Positions 1 through 6,846 of a DNA stretch of 64,000 bases are shown in pieces; position 1 is the stretch's first letter, and each line of letters begins with the position of its first letter. Below the pieces are notes generated by a model that saw nothing but the letters and a program-made list of their open reading frames with translations, made no database searches and was not told the DNA's origin. The position numbers and the translations under genes were made by a program. Source of the DNA: Microbacterium pumilum (lineage in GTDB: Bacteria; Actinomycetota; Actinomycetes; Actinomycetales; Microbacteriaceae); NCBI RefSeq assembly GCF_039530225.1, contig NZ_BAAAOH010000001.1:2852001-2916000 (forward strand). Direction: 5' to 3'.

Positions 1-78
1 GCAGCGCAGGCCATCGAACGCTATCGCCTGCACGACGTGACCGCCGGCACGAGTGGCAACGCGGGCGGCGAGAGCTGA
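1..78 (+). CDS. aceE: C-terminal end of a probable pyruvate dehydrogenase E1 (partial)
   Basis: Only the last 25 codons are in the window, ending in TGA at 76-78; the peptide contains AIERYRLHD. This segment resembles the C-terminal tail of actinobacterial AceE, the thiamine-diphosphate E1 subunit of pyruvate dehydrogenase. In this phylum AceE often lies directly upstream of the PucR-type regulator and the fab genes, which is the arrangement seen here. The assignment rests mainly on gene order and a short tail, so it is tentative. Confidence 0.45.
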   Translation, partial: AAQAIERYRLHDVTAGTSGNAGGES

Positions 79-86
79 CCGACCGC

Positions 87-1307
87 ATGCCCGGCCCCGG
101 CGCGCAGATGGACAAGACCGAGACGCTCGTTTGGCTGCGGCGCATCTCGGGAGATCTCGCGACGGCCACGAACCGGCGCCTCGAGGAGACACTCCCGTGG
201 TATGCCGAGATGCCTCCCGCGCGCCGTTCGGCGGTGGGTCTCGTGGCTCAGGCCGGCATCACGTCGTTCATCCAGTGGTACGACGACCCCGGCTCGACGC
301 CGTGGATCGCCGCCGACATCTTCGCCACGGCGCCCCGGGAACTGCTTCGGAGCGTGAGCCTCACCCAGACGCTCCAGCTCATCCGAGTGACGGTCGAAGT
401 GACAGAAGACCGGATCAAGGACAAGGGCGAGCACCTTCGCGAGGCGATCCTGCTCTATTCGCGCGACGTGGCTTTCGCGGCGGCGGATGTCTACGCCCGC
501 GCCGCCGAGGCACGCGGACTCTGGGATGCGCGACTGGAGGCGCTCGTCGTCGACTCGATCCTGACCGGCGAAGCCGACGAGGAGCTCCCCAGCCGGATCG
601 CGGCGCTGGGCTGGCACGGTCACGGTGAAGTCTCCGTGCTCGTCGGCACCACTCCCCCGCTGTTCGACGTCGACCAGCTGCGCCGCACCGCGCGCAAGCT
701 CGGTGTCGACGTGCTGATCGGGGTCCAGGGCTCCCGCCTGGTGCTCGTGCTGGGTCGCGCCGATCCGCCCAATCGCACCGAGGACATGCCGTCGGACCTC
801 CCTTTCCCCGAGATCGCCAAGCGGCTCGAGCCGGGATTCGGAAACGGCCACCTCGTCCTCGGGCCCGCCGTCCCTGCGCTCGTGGATGCCAGTCAGAGCG
901 CGCGTGCGGCGCTCGGCGGATTCGCCGTCGCGCGGGCGTGGCGCCATGCACCTCGACCGGTCGAGGCCGACGACCTCCTCCCCGAGCGCGCGCTGGCCGG
1001 CGACCCGCTCGCCAAGCAGACCCTCGTCGAGCGCATCTACCGCCCGCTGCAGGCGCACAGCGCCGATCTCGTGACGACCCTGTGGAGCTACCTCGACAAC
1101 GGGCGTTCCCTCGAGGCGACCGCGCGGGAGCTGTTCGTCCACCCGAACACGGTGCGCTACCGGCTGAAGCGCGTCTCGGAGGTCATCGGCTGGGATGCCA
1201 CTGGTCCACGTGAGGCGCTGATCCTGCAGACGGCGCTGATCCTCGGTTCGATGGGGCCGGATGCGACCCGTCGACGGCCGCCTGCGGCCCGGAGAACTCA
1301 TCACTAG
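87..1307 (+). CDS. fasR: FasR-like PucR-family transcriptional regulator of fatty acid synthesis
   Basis: The 406-residue protein has a helix-turn-helix at its C-terminal end, around residues 340-372, with the PucR-type motif HPNTVRYRLKRV. The N-terminal region holds LPWYAEMPP and VGLVAQAGI, typical of the regulator that precedes fabD in actinobacteria (FasR in Streptomyces, an activator of the fab operon). It lies 8 bp after the upstream stop and 84 bp before fabD, so it probably controls the genes that follow. ATG at 87 is used; ATG at 108 in the same frame is possible, and neither has a strong ribosome binding site. The family is secure; the FasR role is inferred from context. Confidence 0.85.
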   Translation: MPGPGAQMDKTETLVWLRRISGDLATATNRRLEETLPWYAEMPPARRSAVGLVAQAGITSFIQWYDDPGSTPWIAADIFATAPRELLRSVSLTQTLQLIRVTVEVTEDRIKDKGEHLREAILLYSRDVAFAAADVYARAAEARGLWDARLEALVVDSILTGEADEELPSRIAALGWHGHGEVSVLVGTTPPLFDVDQLRRTARKLGVDVLIGVQGSRLVLVLGRADPPNRTEDMPSDLPFPEIAKRLEPGFGNGHLVLGPAVPALVDASQSARAALGGFAVARAWRHAPRPVEADDLLPERALAGDPLAKQTLVERIYRPLQAHSADLVTTLWSYLDNGRSLEATARELFVHPNTVRYRLKRVSEVIGWDATGPREALILQTALILGSMGPDATRRRPPAARRTHH

Positions 1308-1391
1308 TCTGTGCGACCCGCACAAAGCATCTCGTCATTCTTGTGACCGGATCGCCAGAACCACCCGACCGATCCTTGAAAGGATGAACAA

Positions 1392-2303
1392 GTGATCATC
1401 GCGGTCTTCCCTGGCCAGGGCTCCCAGTCCCCTGGCTTCCTCACCCCGTGGCTCGCTCTCGACGGCGCCGCAGATCGAGTGGCCGCCTATTCCGAGTGGG
1501 CGGGCGTGGATCTCACCGCCGCCGGCACCGAATGGGATGCCGAGCAGATCCGCGATACGCAGGTCGCCCAGCCCCTCATCGTGGCTGCCAGCCTTCTGTC
1601 GTGGAACGCGCTGACCGACCGTGATCGAATCGCGGGCGTCGCCGGCCACTCGGTCGGCGAACTCGCCGCGGCTGCGGCCGCCGGCATCCTGAGCGAGGAG
1701 GACGCCCTGCGCCTCGTCGGCATCCGCGGTCGTGCCATGGCGGATGCCGCCGCGGTCGAGCAGACCGGAATGAGCGCCGTGATCGGCGGCGACGAGGCGG
1801 CAGTGGTCGCCCGCCTCGCCGAGCTCGACCTCACTCCCGCGAACTACAACGGCGGCGGGCAGGTCGTCGCCGCAGGCGCCCTCGACGCACTCCAGTCCCT
1901 GTCGGCCGAGCCGCCTGCGGGCACGCGGGTCATACCGCTGCAGGTCGCCGGCGCCTTCCACACCCGCTACATGGCGCCCGCCGTCGAGGCGCTGCGTGCT
2001 GCCGCGGCGGATGTCGCGGCATCCGACCCGTCCGTCGCCATCTGGAGCAACCGAGACGGTGCCCGCGTCGATTCGGGCGCGGCGTTCGTCGACCTCCTCG
2101 TGGACCAGGTCGCGTCCCCGGTGCGCTGGGACCTGTGCATGTCGTCCTTCGCGGACCAGGGCATCACCGGTCTGATCGAACTCGCGCCCGCCGGCACGCT
2201 CACTGGACTCGCCAAGCGAGCACTGCGAGGTGTTCCGGCCGTTGCGGTGAAGACACCGGACGAACTCCCCGCCGCCGCCGCACTGACCGGAGACTCCGCA
2301 TGA
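1392..2303 (+). CDS. fabD: Malonyl-CoA:ACP transacylase
   Basis: This 303-residue enzyme transfers malonyl groups from CoA to acyl carrier protein and so supplies extender units to the type II fatty acid synthase. The nucleophile motif GHSVGE places the active serine at residue 87, and the catalytic His is probably H190 in AFHTRY. FPGQGSQ near the N-terminus is the usual family opening. The GTG start at 1392 follows a GAAAGGA ribosome binding site. Its stop overlaps the fabH start in the arrangement ATGA, so the two genes are translationally coupled. Confidence 0.96.
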   Translation: MIIAVFPGQGSQSPGFLTPWLALDGAADRVAAYSEWAGVDLTAAGTEWDAEQIRDTQVAQPLIVAASLLSWNALTDRDRIAGVAGHSVGELAAAAAAGILSEEDALRLVGIRGRAMADAAAVEQTGMSAVIGGDEAAVVARLAELDLTPANYNGGGQVVAAGALDALQSLSAEPPAGTRVIPLQVAGAFHTRYMAPAVEALRAAAADVAASDPSVAIWSNRDGARVDSGAAFVDLLVDQVASPVRWDLCMSSFADQGITGLIELAPAGTLTGLAKRALRGVPAVAVKTPDELPAAAALTGDSA

Positions 2304-3301
2304 CCCATGCACTCATCCAGCCCACCGGCGTCGCCCACACGCGCATCTATGCGTACGGTGCGGCTCGCGGCGAGATCGCCGTCCCGAACGACGATCTCAT
2401 CGGCCCGATCGATTCGAGCGACGAGTGGATCCGGCAGCGCACAGGCATCGTGACGCGTACCCGCGCCGTTGCCGAGACGACGGCCATCGACCTCGCCGCG
2501 GATGCGGCCACCGAGGCGATCGCCCGTTCCGGCGTGGACCCGACGCTGGTCGACGCCGTCATCGTCGCCACCATCAGCAATCCCAAGCAGACGCCGTCCG
2601 TCGCGGCGATCGTCGCAGACCGCGTGGGATCGAATCCAGCAGCCGCGTACGACCTCAATGCCGCATGCGCAGGGTTCTCGTACGGGGTCGCGCAGGCGGA
2701 CGCTCTCATCCGGGGCGGCCTCGCCCATTACGCGGTCGTCGTCGGCACCGAGAAGCTCAGCGACATCGTCGACCCCACCGATCGCAGCATCTCGTTCCTC
2801 CTCGGCGACGGCGCCGGAGCTGTTGTCATCGGCCCCAGCGACACGCCCGGCATCGGACCGACGGTCTGGGGCTCGGACGGTTCGAAGGCAGACGCCGTCG
2901 GCATGAACCACACGCTCACCGACTTCCGAGACGGCACGGCGCCGTGGCCGACGCTTCGCCAGGAGGGTCCGACGGTCTTCCGCTGGGCGGTCTGGGAGAT
3001 GGTCAAGGTCGCTCGGCAGGCGCTCGAGGCGGCCGGAGTCGAGGCATCCGACCTCGCGGCGTTCGTTCCCCACCAGGCCAACATGCGGATCATCGATGAG
3101 TTCGCCAAGCAGCTCAAGCTGCCGGAGTCCGTCGTCATCGGCCGCGACATCGAGACGACCGGCAACACGTCCGCCGCGTCCATCCCGCTGGCGACCCACC
3201 GCCTGCTCGAGGAGCACCCTGAGCTCAGCGGCGGTCTCGCGCTGCAGATCGGGTTCGGTGCCGGACTCGTCTTCGGCGCGCAGGTCGTCGTCCTTCCCTG
3301 A
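2300..3301 (+). CDS. fabH: 3-oxoacyl-ACP synthase III (KAS III)
   Basis: FabH condenses an acyl-CoA primer with malonyl-ACP and so starts each fatty acid chain; in actinobacteria branched-chain primers are usual. The 333-residue protein carries the complete triad: C123 in NAACAGFSYG, H258 in VPHQANMRI and N289 in GNTSAAS. The frame stays open further upstream, but ATG at 2300 is chosen because it overlaps the fabD stop by four bases and gives the normal family length. A -10-like box for acpP begins shortly after its stop. Confidence 0.96.
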   Translation: MTHALIQPTGVAHTRIYAYGAARGEIAVPNDDLIGPIDSSDEWIRQRTGIVTRTRAVAETTAIDLAADAATEAIARSGVDPTLVDAVIVATISNPKQTPSVAAIVADRVGSNPAAAYDLNAACAGFSYGVAQADALIRGGLAHYAVVVGTEKLSDIVDPTDRSISFLLGDGAGAVVIGPSDTPGIGPTVWGSDGSKADAVGMNHTLTDFRDGTAPWPTLRQEGPTVFRWAVWEMVKVARQALEAAGVEASDLAAFVPHQANMRIIDEFAKQLKLPESVVIGRDIETTGNTSAASIPLATHRLLEEHPELSGGLALQIGFGAGLVFGAQVVVLP

Positions 3302-3319
3302 CCGAGCAGAACCCGACCC

Positions 3320-3325
3320 TAGACT
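3320..3325 (+). promoter_or_regulatory. Possible internal promoter (-10) ahead of acpP
   Basis: TAGACT, a common actinobacterial -10 form, lies in the 72-bp gap between fabH and acpP, about 48 nt before the acpP start. Extra transcription of acpP would fit the high demand for carrier protein. No clear -35 box is seen. Confidence 0.4.
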
Positions 3326-3373
3326 GAACAGCGGCCCCGCCAGGGCCGGAGAATCCCGAGAACAGGAGAAACC

Positions 3374-3622
3374 ATGGCATTCACCACCGACGAGGTCCTT
3401 GCAGGACTTGCCGAGCTCATCACCGACGAGACGGGCATCTCAGCCGACGAGGTCGCGCTCGAGAAGTCGTTCACCGATGACCTCGACATCGACTCGATCT
3501 CGATGATGACGATCGTCGTCAACGCCGAGGAGAAGTTCGGCGTCACGATCCCCGACGACGAGGTCAAGAACCTCAAGACCGTCGGCGACGCCGTCACCTT
3601 CATCACGTCGAACCAGGCGTAG
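3374..3622 (+). CDS. acpP: Acyl carrier protein
   Basis: This 82-residue acidic protein carries growing acyl chains on a phosphopantetheine arm. The attachment serine is S41 in DDLDIDSIS, a variant of the usual DSL motif with Ile after Ser, which is common in actinobacteria. A good ribosome binding site (AGGAGA) lies 5 nt before the ATG. It sits between fabH and fabF, and a strong hairpin follows it in the gap before fabF. Confidence 0.96.
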   Translation: MAFTTDEVLAGLAELITDETGISADEVALEKSFTDDLDIDSISMMTIVVNAEEKFGVTIPDDEVKNLKTVGDAVTFITSNQA

Positions 3623-3670
3623 CCGGACCCACGGGGCCAGCGCCCCGAACCCTCCGGCTCGCTTATGCCC

Positions 3671-3696
3671 CCGGTGGGGGCCACGGCCCCCACCGG
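3671..3696 (+). promoter_or_regulatory. Strong hairpin between acpP and fabF
   Basis: The arms CCGGTGGGGGCC and GGCCCCCACCGG are perfect inverted repeats separated by two bases, with no run of T after them. It lies 49 nt past the acpP stop and 25 nt before fabF. It could act as a weak terminator or as an RNA 3-prime stabiliser that raises acpP mRNA over fabF mRNA. The structure is seen; the role is inferred. Confidence 0.6.
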
Positions 3697-3721
3697 CACA
3701 CCCACGAGGATCTTGATCTCC

Positions 3722-4960
3722 ATGAGCAAACCCCGCATCGTCGTCACCGGGATCGGTGCCTCCACGCCGCTCGGCGGCACTGCGCCCGAGACATGGACTG
3801 CACTCCAGGCCGGAGTGTCCGGTGCGCACACCCTCGAATACGACTGGATCGAGAAGTACCAGATCCCGGTCACGTTCGCGGCTGAGGCGGCTGTCCGTCC
3901 CGACTCCGTGCTCGAGCGCCCGGTGGCCAACCGGCTCGACCCGTCCGCGCAGTTCGCGCTGGTCGCGGCGCAAGAGGCATGGGCGGATGCCGGTCGCCCC
4001 GACGTCGACCCCGAAAGATTCGGAATCGACTTCGCCACCGGCATCGGCGGGCTGCAGACCACGCTCGCCGGCTGGGACACGCTCAAGGAGAAAGGACCTC
4101 GTCGGGTCATGCCCATGAGCGTTCCGATGCTCATGCCGAACGCGCCGGCTGCTGCGGTGTCGATGCACCTCGGTGCTCGTGCCTATGCACGCACCGTCGC
4201 GTCGGCCTGCGCCTCGAGCACCGAGGCGGTCGTCAACGCGTTCGAGAACCTCCGCGACGGCAAGGCGGACGTCATCATCGCCGGTGGCTCGGAAGCGGTC
4301 ATCCACGCGCTGACGCTTGCGGCGTTCTCATCGATGCAGGCCCTGTCGAGGCGCAACGACTCGCCTGAGACGGCGTCGCGCCCCTACAGCGTCGATCGTG
4401 ACGGCTTCGTCATGGGCGAGGGTGCCGCGTGCCTGGTGCTCGAGACCGAGGAGCACGCGAAGGCGCGAGGCGCCAAGATCTACGGCGAGATCGTCGGAGG
4501 CGGCGTGACCGCCGACTCGTACCACATCACTGCCCCCGAGCCCGAGGGTCTCGGAGCGTCGCGCGCGATGCGCATGGCCCTCGAGCAGGCAGATGCCTCG
4601 CCCGACGACGTGACCCATATCAATGCCCACGCGACGTCCACTCCCACGGGCGACATCGCGGAGTACAAGGCGCTCCTCAGTGTTTTCGGCGACCGCGTCC
4701 ACGAGATCCCGATCTCCGCGACGAAGGCCTCCACAGGGCACCTGCTCGGCGGCACCGGCGCGATCGAGGCCATCTTCACGATGCTCGCGCTCCGCGATCG
4801 GCTGGCTCCACCCACGATAAACCTGAGCACGCAGGATCCGGAGATCCCGCTGCTGGTCTCGGGCGAGGCCATGCCACTGGGCGATGGCCCGCAGCTGGCG
4901 ATCAGCAACTCGTTCGGCTTCGGCGGCCACAACGCCGTCATCGCGTTCCGCTCGGTCTGA
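3722..4960 (+). CDS. fabF: 3-oxoacyl-ACP synthase II (KAS II)
   Basis: FabF elongates acyl-ACP by condensation with malonyl-ACP. The 412-residue protein has the Cys-His-His catalytic set: C163 in SACASS, H303 in NAHATSTPTGD and H340 in KASTGHLLGG, and it ends with the usual SNSFGFGGHN glycine-rich motif. The frame is open from 3665, but the ATG at 3722 gives the standard start MSKPRIVVTG and follows a GAGGA-like site. It is the last gene of the fab operon and is followed by a clear terminator. Confidence 0.96.
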   Translation: MSKPRIVVTGIGASTPLGGTAPETWTALQAGVSGAHTLEYDWIEKYQIPVTFAAEAAVRPDSVLERPVANRLDPSAQFALVAAQEAWADAGRPDVDPERFGIDFATGIGGLQTTLAGWDTLKEKGPRRVMPMSVPMLMPNAPAAAVSMHLGARAYARTVASACASSTEAVVNAFENLRDGKADVIIAGGSEAVIHALTLAAFSSMQALSRRNDSPETASRPYSVDRDGFVMGEGAACLVLETEEHAKARGAKIYGEIVGGGVTADSYHITAPEPEGLGASRAMRMALEQADASPDDVTHINAHATSTPTGDIAEYKALLSVFGDRVHEIPISATKASTGHLLGGTGAIEAIFTMLALRDRLAPPTINLSTQDPEIPLLVSGEAMPLGDGPQLAISNSFGFGGHNAVIAFRSV

Positions 4961-4965
4961 CGCTC

Positions 4966-4987
4966 GGTCGCTGAGCATGTCGAAGCG
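4966..4987. repeat. Dispersed GAGCNTGTCGAAG-type repeat, copy 1
   Basis: GGTCGCTGAGCATGTCGAAG lies immediately after the fabF stop. A close relative occurs inside era (26858-26907), and degenerate half copies occur near 42193-42232 and 52906-52938. Short repeats with this core are common in the intergenic DNA of Microbacterium relatives. Confidence 0.55.
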
Positions 4988-4996
4988 TCACACGAA

Positions 4997-5027
4997 GACG
5001 CCCCCGGGGAAGCCTGCCGGGGGCGTC
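4997..5027. terminator. Terminator after fabF
   Basis: An 11-bp perfect stem, GACGCCCCCGG with CCGGGGGCGTC, encloses a 9-base loop. It lies between fabF and the convergent DUF3145 gene, so it can serve both directions. Confidence 0.85.
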
Positions 5028-5158
5028 TGTCGTGTCAGGCGGTGATTCGCGTTCCCGCGGCCCGGGACATCCGTCTTCCGAGCATCGGTATTTGCGCCTC
5101 AGCCGCCTGAGTCTTGTGGAGTTGTCGTGCGACGCTCGCGTACCGGCGAGGGGTCGCG

Positions 5159-5662
5159 TCATCCGACCTTGTGAAGCCACACCACCGGAGCGTCGTCACT
5201 GGCATGACGGAAGGGTTCGAGCTCCTCGTCCCACGCCGCCCCGAGCGCGACGTGCAGCTCACGGTGAAGCTCGAAAGCATCGCCGGCCGCAACTTCCATG
5301 GCGTACCGGAGGCGGTCCTCGCCGATCACGACGTTGCCTGCGGAATCGGTCTGCGCGTAGTGGATGCCCAGGCCCGGAGTATGCAGCCACCTGCCGCCAT
5401 CACTGCGTGGCGTGGGGTCTTCGGTCACCTCGAACCGCAGATGCTCCCAGCCGCGGATCGCAGTGGCCAGCGCAGCACCGGTGCCCGCGGCACCTTCCCA
5501 GTAGTACTCCGCGCGCCGACTGCCGCCGAGGACGGGCTGGTCGGCCCAGTCGAAGCTGACTCCGCGCCCGAGGGCGCGACCAACGGCCCACTCGAGGTGG
5601 GGGCATAATGCTCGTGGCGCAGAGTGAATATAGATCACTCCACGCGCCTGTGGTGTCGCCAT
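5159..5662 (-). CDS. DUF3145 family protein
   Basis: The 167-residue protein matches the actinobacterial DUF3145 family, which is commonly found next to fabF; its biochemical role is not known. Recognisable parts are TRGVIYIHSAP-like ARGVIYIHSAPRAL near the N-terminus, the Trp-rich middle and a WLHKVG end. No signal peptide or membrane segment is seen. ATG at 5662 follows a GGAGAG ribosome binding site by 3-4 nt, which decides against the longer open frame. The steady linkage with fab genes suggests a link to lipid metabolism, but that is inference only. Confidence 0.85.
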   Translation of the reverse strand: MATPQARGVIYIHSAPRALCPHLEWAVGRALGRGVSFDWADQPVLGGSRRAEYYWEGAAGTGAALATAIRGWEHLRFEVTEDPTPRSDGGRWLHTPGLGIHYAQTDSAGNVVIGEDRLRYAMEVAAGDAFELHRELHVALGAAWDEELEPFRHASDDAPVVWLHKVG

Positions 5663-5739
5663 GATCTCTCCGTTCGTCAGGTGCGTCTTCCCCAACGACC
5701 TGAAACGGGATTCGTGGCTGTTCAGTTGTGCTGTGGCCC

Positions 5740-5769
5740 ATTATCGCGCACGCGGCGGTGAAATGACAA
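5740..5769 (-). promoter_or_regulatory. Promoter of the DUF3145 gene
   Basis: On the minus strand TTGTCA (5764-5769) and GATAAT (5740-5745) are separated by 18 bases, an almost ideal housekeeping sigma promoter, giving a leader of about 70 nt before the DUF3145 start. Confidence 0.65.
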
Positions 5770-5798
5770 GCATGTGATTCGACCCGAATCCAGCGCGA

Positions 5799-5831
5799 CG
5801 GATGCCCCGACTGCGTGAGCCGGGGCATCCG
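5799..5831. terminator. Terminator downstream of the dioxygenase-like gene
   Basis: The inverted repeat CGGATGCCCCG / CGGGGCATCCG (11 bp, 11-base loop) lies 15 bp past the end of the minus-strand gene at 5847. Confidence 0.75.
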
Positions 5832-5846
5832 TGGCGGATCCGCGCG

Positions 5847-6620
5847 TCAGGCCTCGCTCATGGCCTGGACCTCGACCTGGCCCTTCGCCGCGTAGTACGC
5901 GGCGCGAGCGGCGTCCTTCCTGGCCTGCTCGAGGTAGCCGGCGTCGAGGATGTCCTGGTCGACCGGGAAGTTCTCGACCTTGTTCACGCCGTGGTATTTC
6001 TCGATGTAGGCGTCGAGCTCGGGGCCCGAGGTCCAGGACGTGATGAGGTTGTACCGCGGTTCGGTGCCCACGTGGGTCGCGGCGTGCCAGAGGCGCTGGG
6101 TGTCGATGATGAGCTGAGCCCCGGCGGGAAGCGCGATGCGCGTCTCGCCCTCGGGGTCGGTGCGATTGTCGCGCAGGACGAAGAAGCTGTCCTTGTCGTC
6201 GGTGAGGTTGAAGAAGCCGCGGACGACCCAGCCGGTGCCGTCAGGGTTCAGGCGATTGTTGTCGTCCTGGTGCAGGTTGTAGAGGGTGTCTCCGTACGGA
6301 GTGGGCTGCAGCTCGATGACACGGCAGCGACCGACGTTGGCACCGGGCTCCTGGGCGCGGCGCGTGAGATTCGGAGCCTTCGCGACCTGTGAGTCGATCC
6401 AGACGCCGTCCTTGTCGGTGCGCGGCGGCTTGTGGTTCCAGAACCCGTTGCACTCGATCTCGCCGAAGGCGCTCGCCAGCGGTGCGAAGCGGGTGTCGCC
6501 GGACGACTTCCAGTCGTTGTACTCGATGTCGAGCCACTCCTTCGGATCGAGCTCCTGGTTGTAGCTGTCGAGGACGACGTAGCCGGTCTCTTCGAGAGCG
6601 GCGGACTTGATGTAACCCAT
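5847..6620 (-). CDS. Putative Fe(II)/2-oxoglutarate-dependent dioxygenase-like protein
   Basis: No named family was recognised for this 257-residue protein, but it holds a likely iron-binding set: H117 and D119 in LHQDD, a distal histidine H179 in RLWHAATH, and R189 ten residues later in PRYNLITSW, the spacing expected for 2-oxoglutarate binding. The surrounding segments (RGFFNLTDD, LPAGAQLIIDT) look like the strands of a double-stranded beta helix. The start at 6620 is preferred over a GTG at 6653 because an AAAGG site lies upstream of it. The substrate is unknown. An iron-box-like sequence lies upstream. Confidence 0.6.
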   Translation of the reverse strand: MGYIKSAALEETGYVVLDSYNQELDPKEWLDIEYNDWKSSGDTRFAPLASAFGEIECNGFWNHKPPRTDKDGVWIDSQVAKAPNLTRRAQEPGANVGRCRVIELQPTPYGDTLYNLHQDDNNRLNPDGTGWVVRGFFNLTDDKDSFFVLRDNRTDPEGETRIALPAGAQLIIDTQRLWHAATHVGTEPRYNLITSWTSGPELDAYIEKYHGVNKVENFPVDQDILDAGYLEQARKDAARAAYYAAKGQVEVQAMSEA

Positions 6621-6669
6621 GAGGTGGATCAGCCTTTCGTAGGGGGCCAGCACGTTTTAACAGGCCCGA

Positions 6670-6688
6670 CTAAGGCAAGCCTACCCGC
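6670..6688 (-). promoter_or_regulatory. Candidate DtxR/IdeR iron box
   Basis: TAAGGCAAGCCTACC contains the palindrome AGGC-AA-GCCT and agrees with the DtxR consensus (TTAGGTTAGSCTAACCTAA) at about 13 of 19 places. It lies just upstream of a TTAAAA -10-like box for the dioxygenase-like gene, where a bound iron repressor would block transcription. Confidence 0.45.
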
Positions 6689-6761
6689 GGGGTCCTCGAC
6701 GCCCCTGGGTGCGCCACGCGCCGCACCGCGCTTCGGATCCGGATGCGGCATCCGCCTCGGT

Positions 6762-6767
6762 TAGACT
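6762..6767 (+). promoter_or_regulatory. Probable -10 box of the GmrSD-like gene
   Basis: TAGACT lies 79 nt before the ATG at 6847, giving a leader of about 73 nt. No clear -35 box is seen. Confidence 0.4.
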
Positions 6768-6846
6768 CCCCTTCGGTCGAGTGCCGTGTCGTGGATCAGG
6801 ATGCGCGCTCCGCGCAGACACCGGTTAGGGAACACGAAGCGAGATC

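Noticed and set aside
2135..2299. Upstream extension of fabH
   Set aside because: The added 55 residues are Arg-rich shadow of fabD; the ATG at 2300 gives the right length and couples to the fabD stop.
5035..5292. Open frame on the minus strand whose last 45 residues look protein-like
   Set aside because: Its first half lies inside the DUF3145 gene on the same strand, it has no ribosome binding site of its own past 5159, and codon use is poor.
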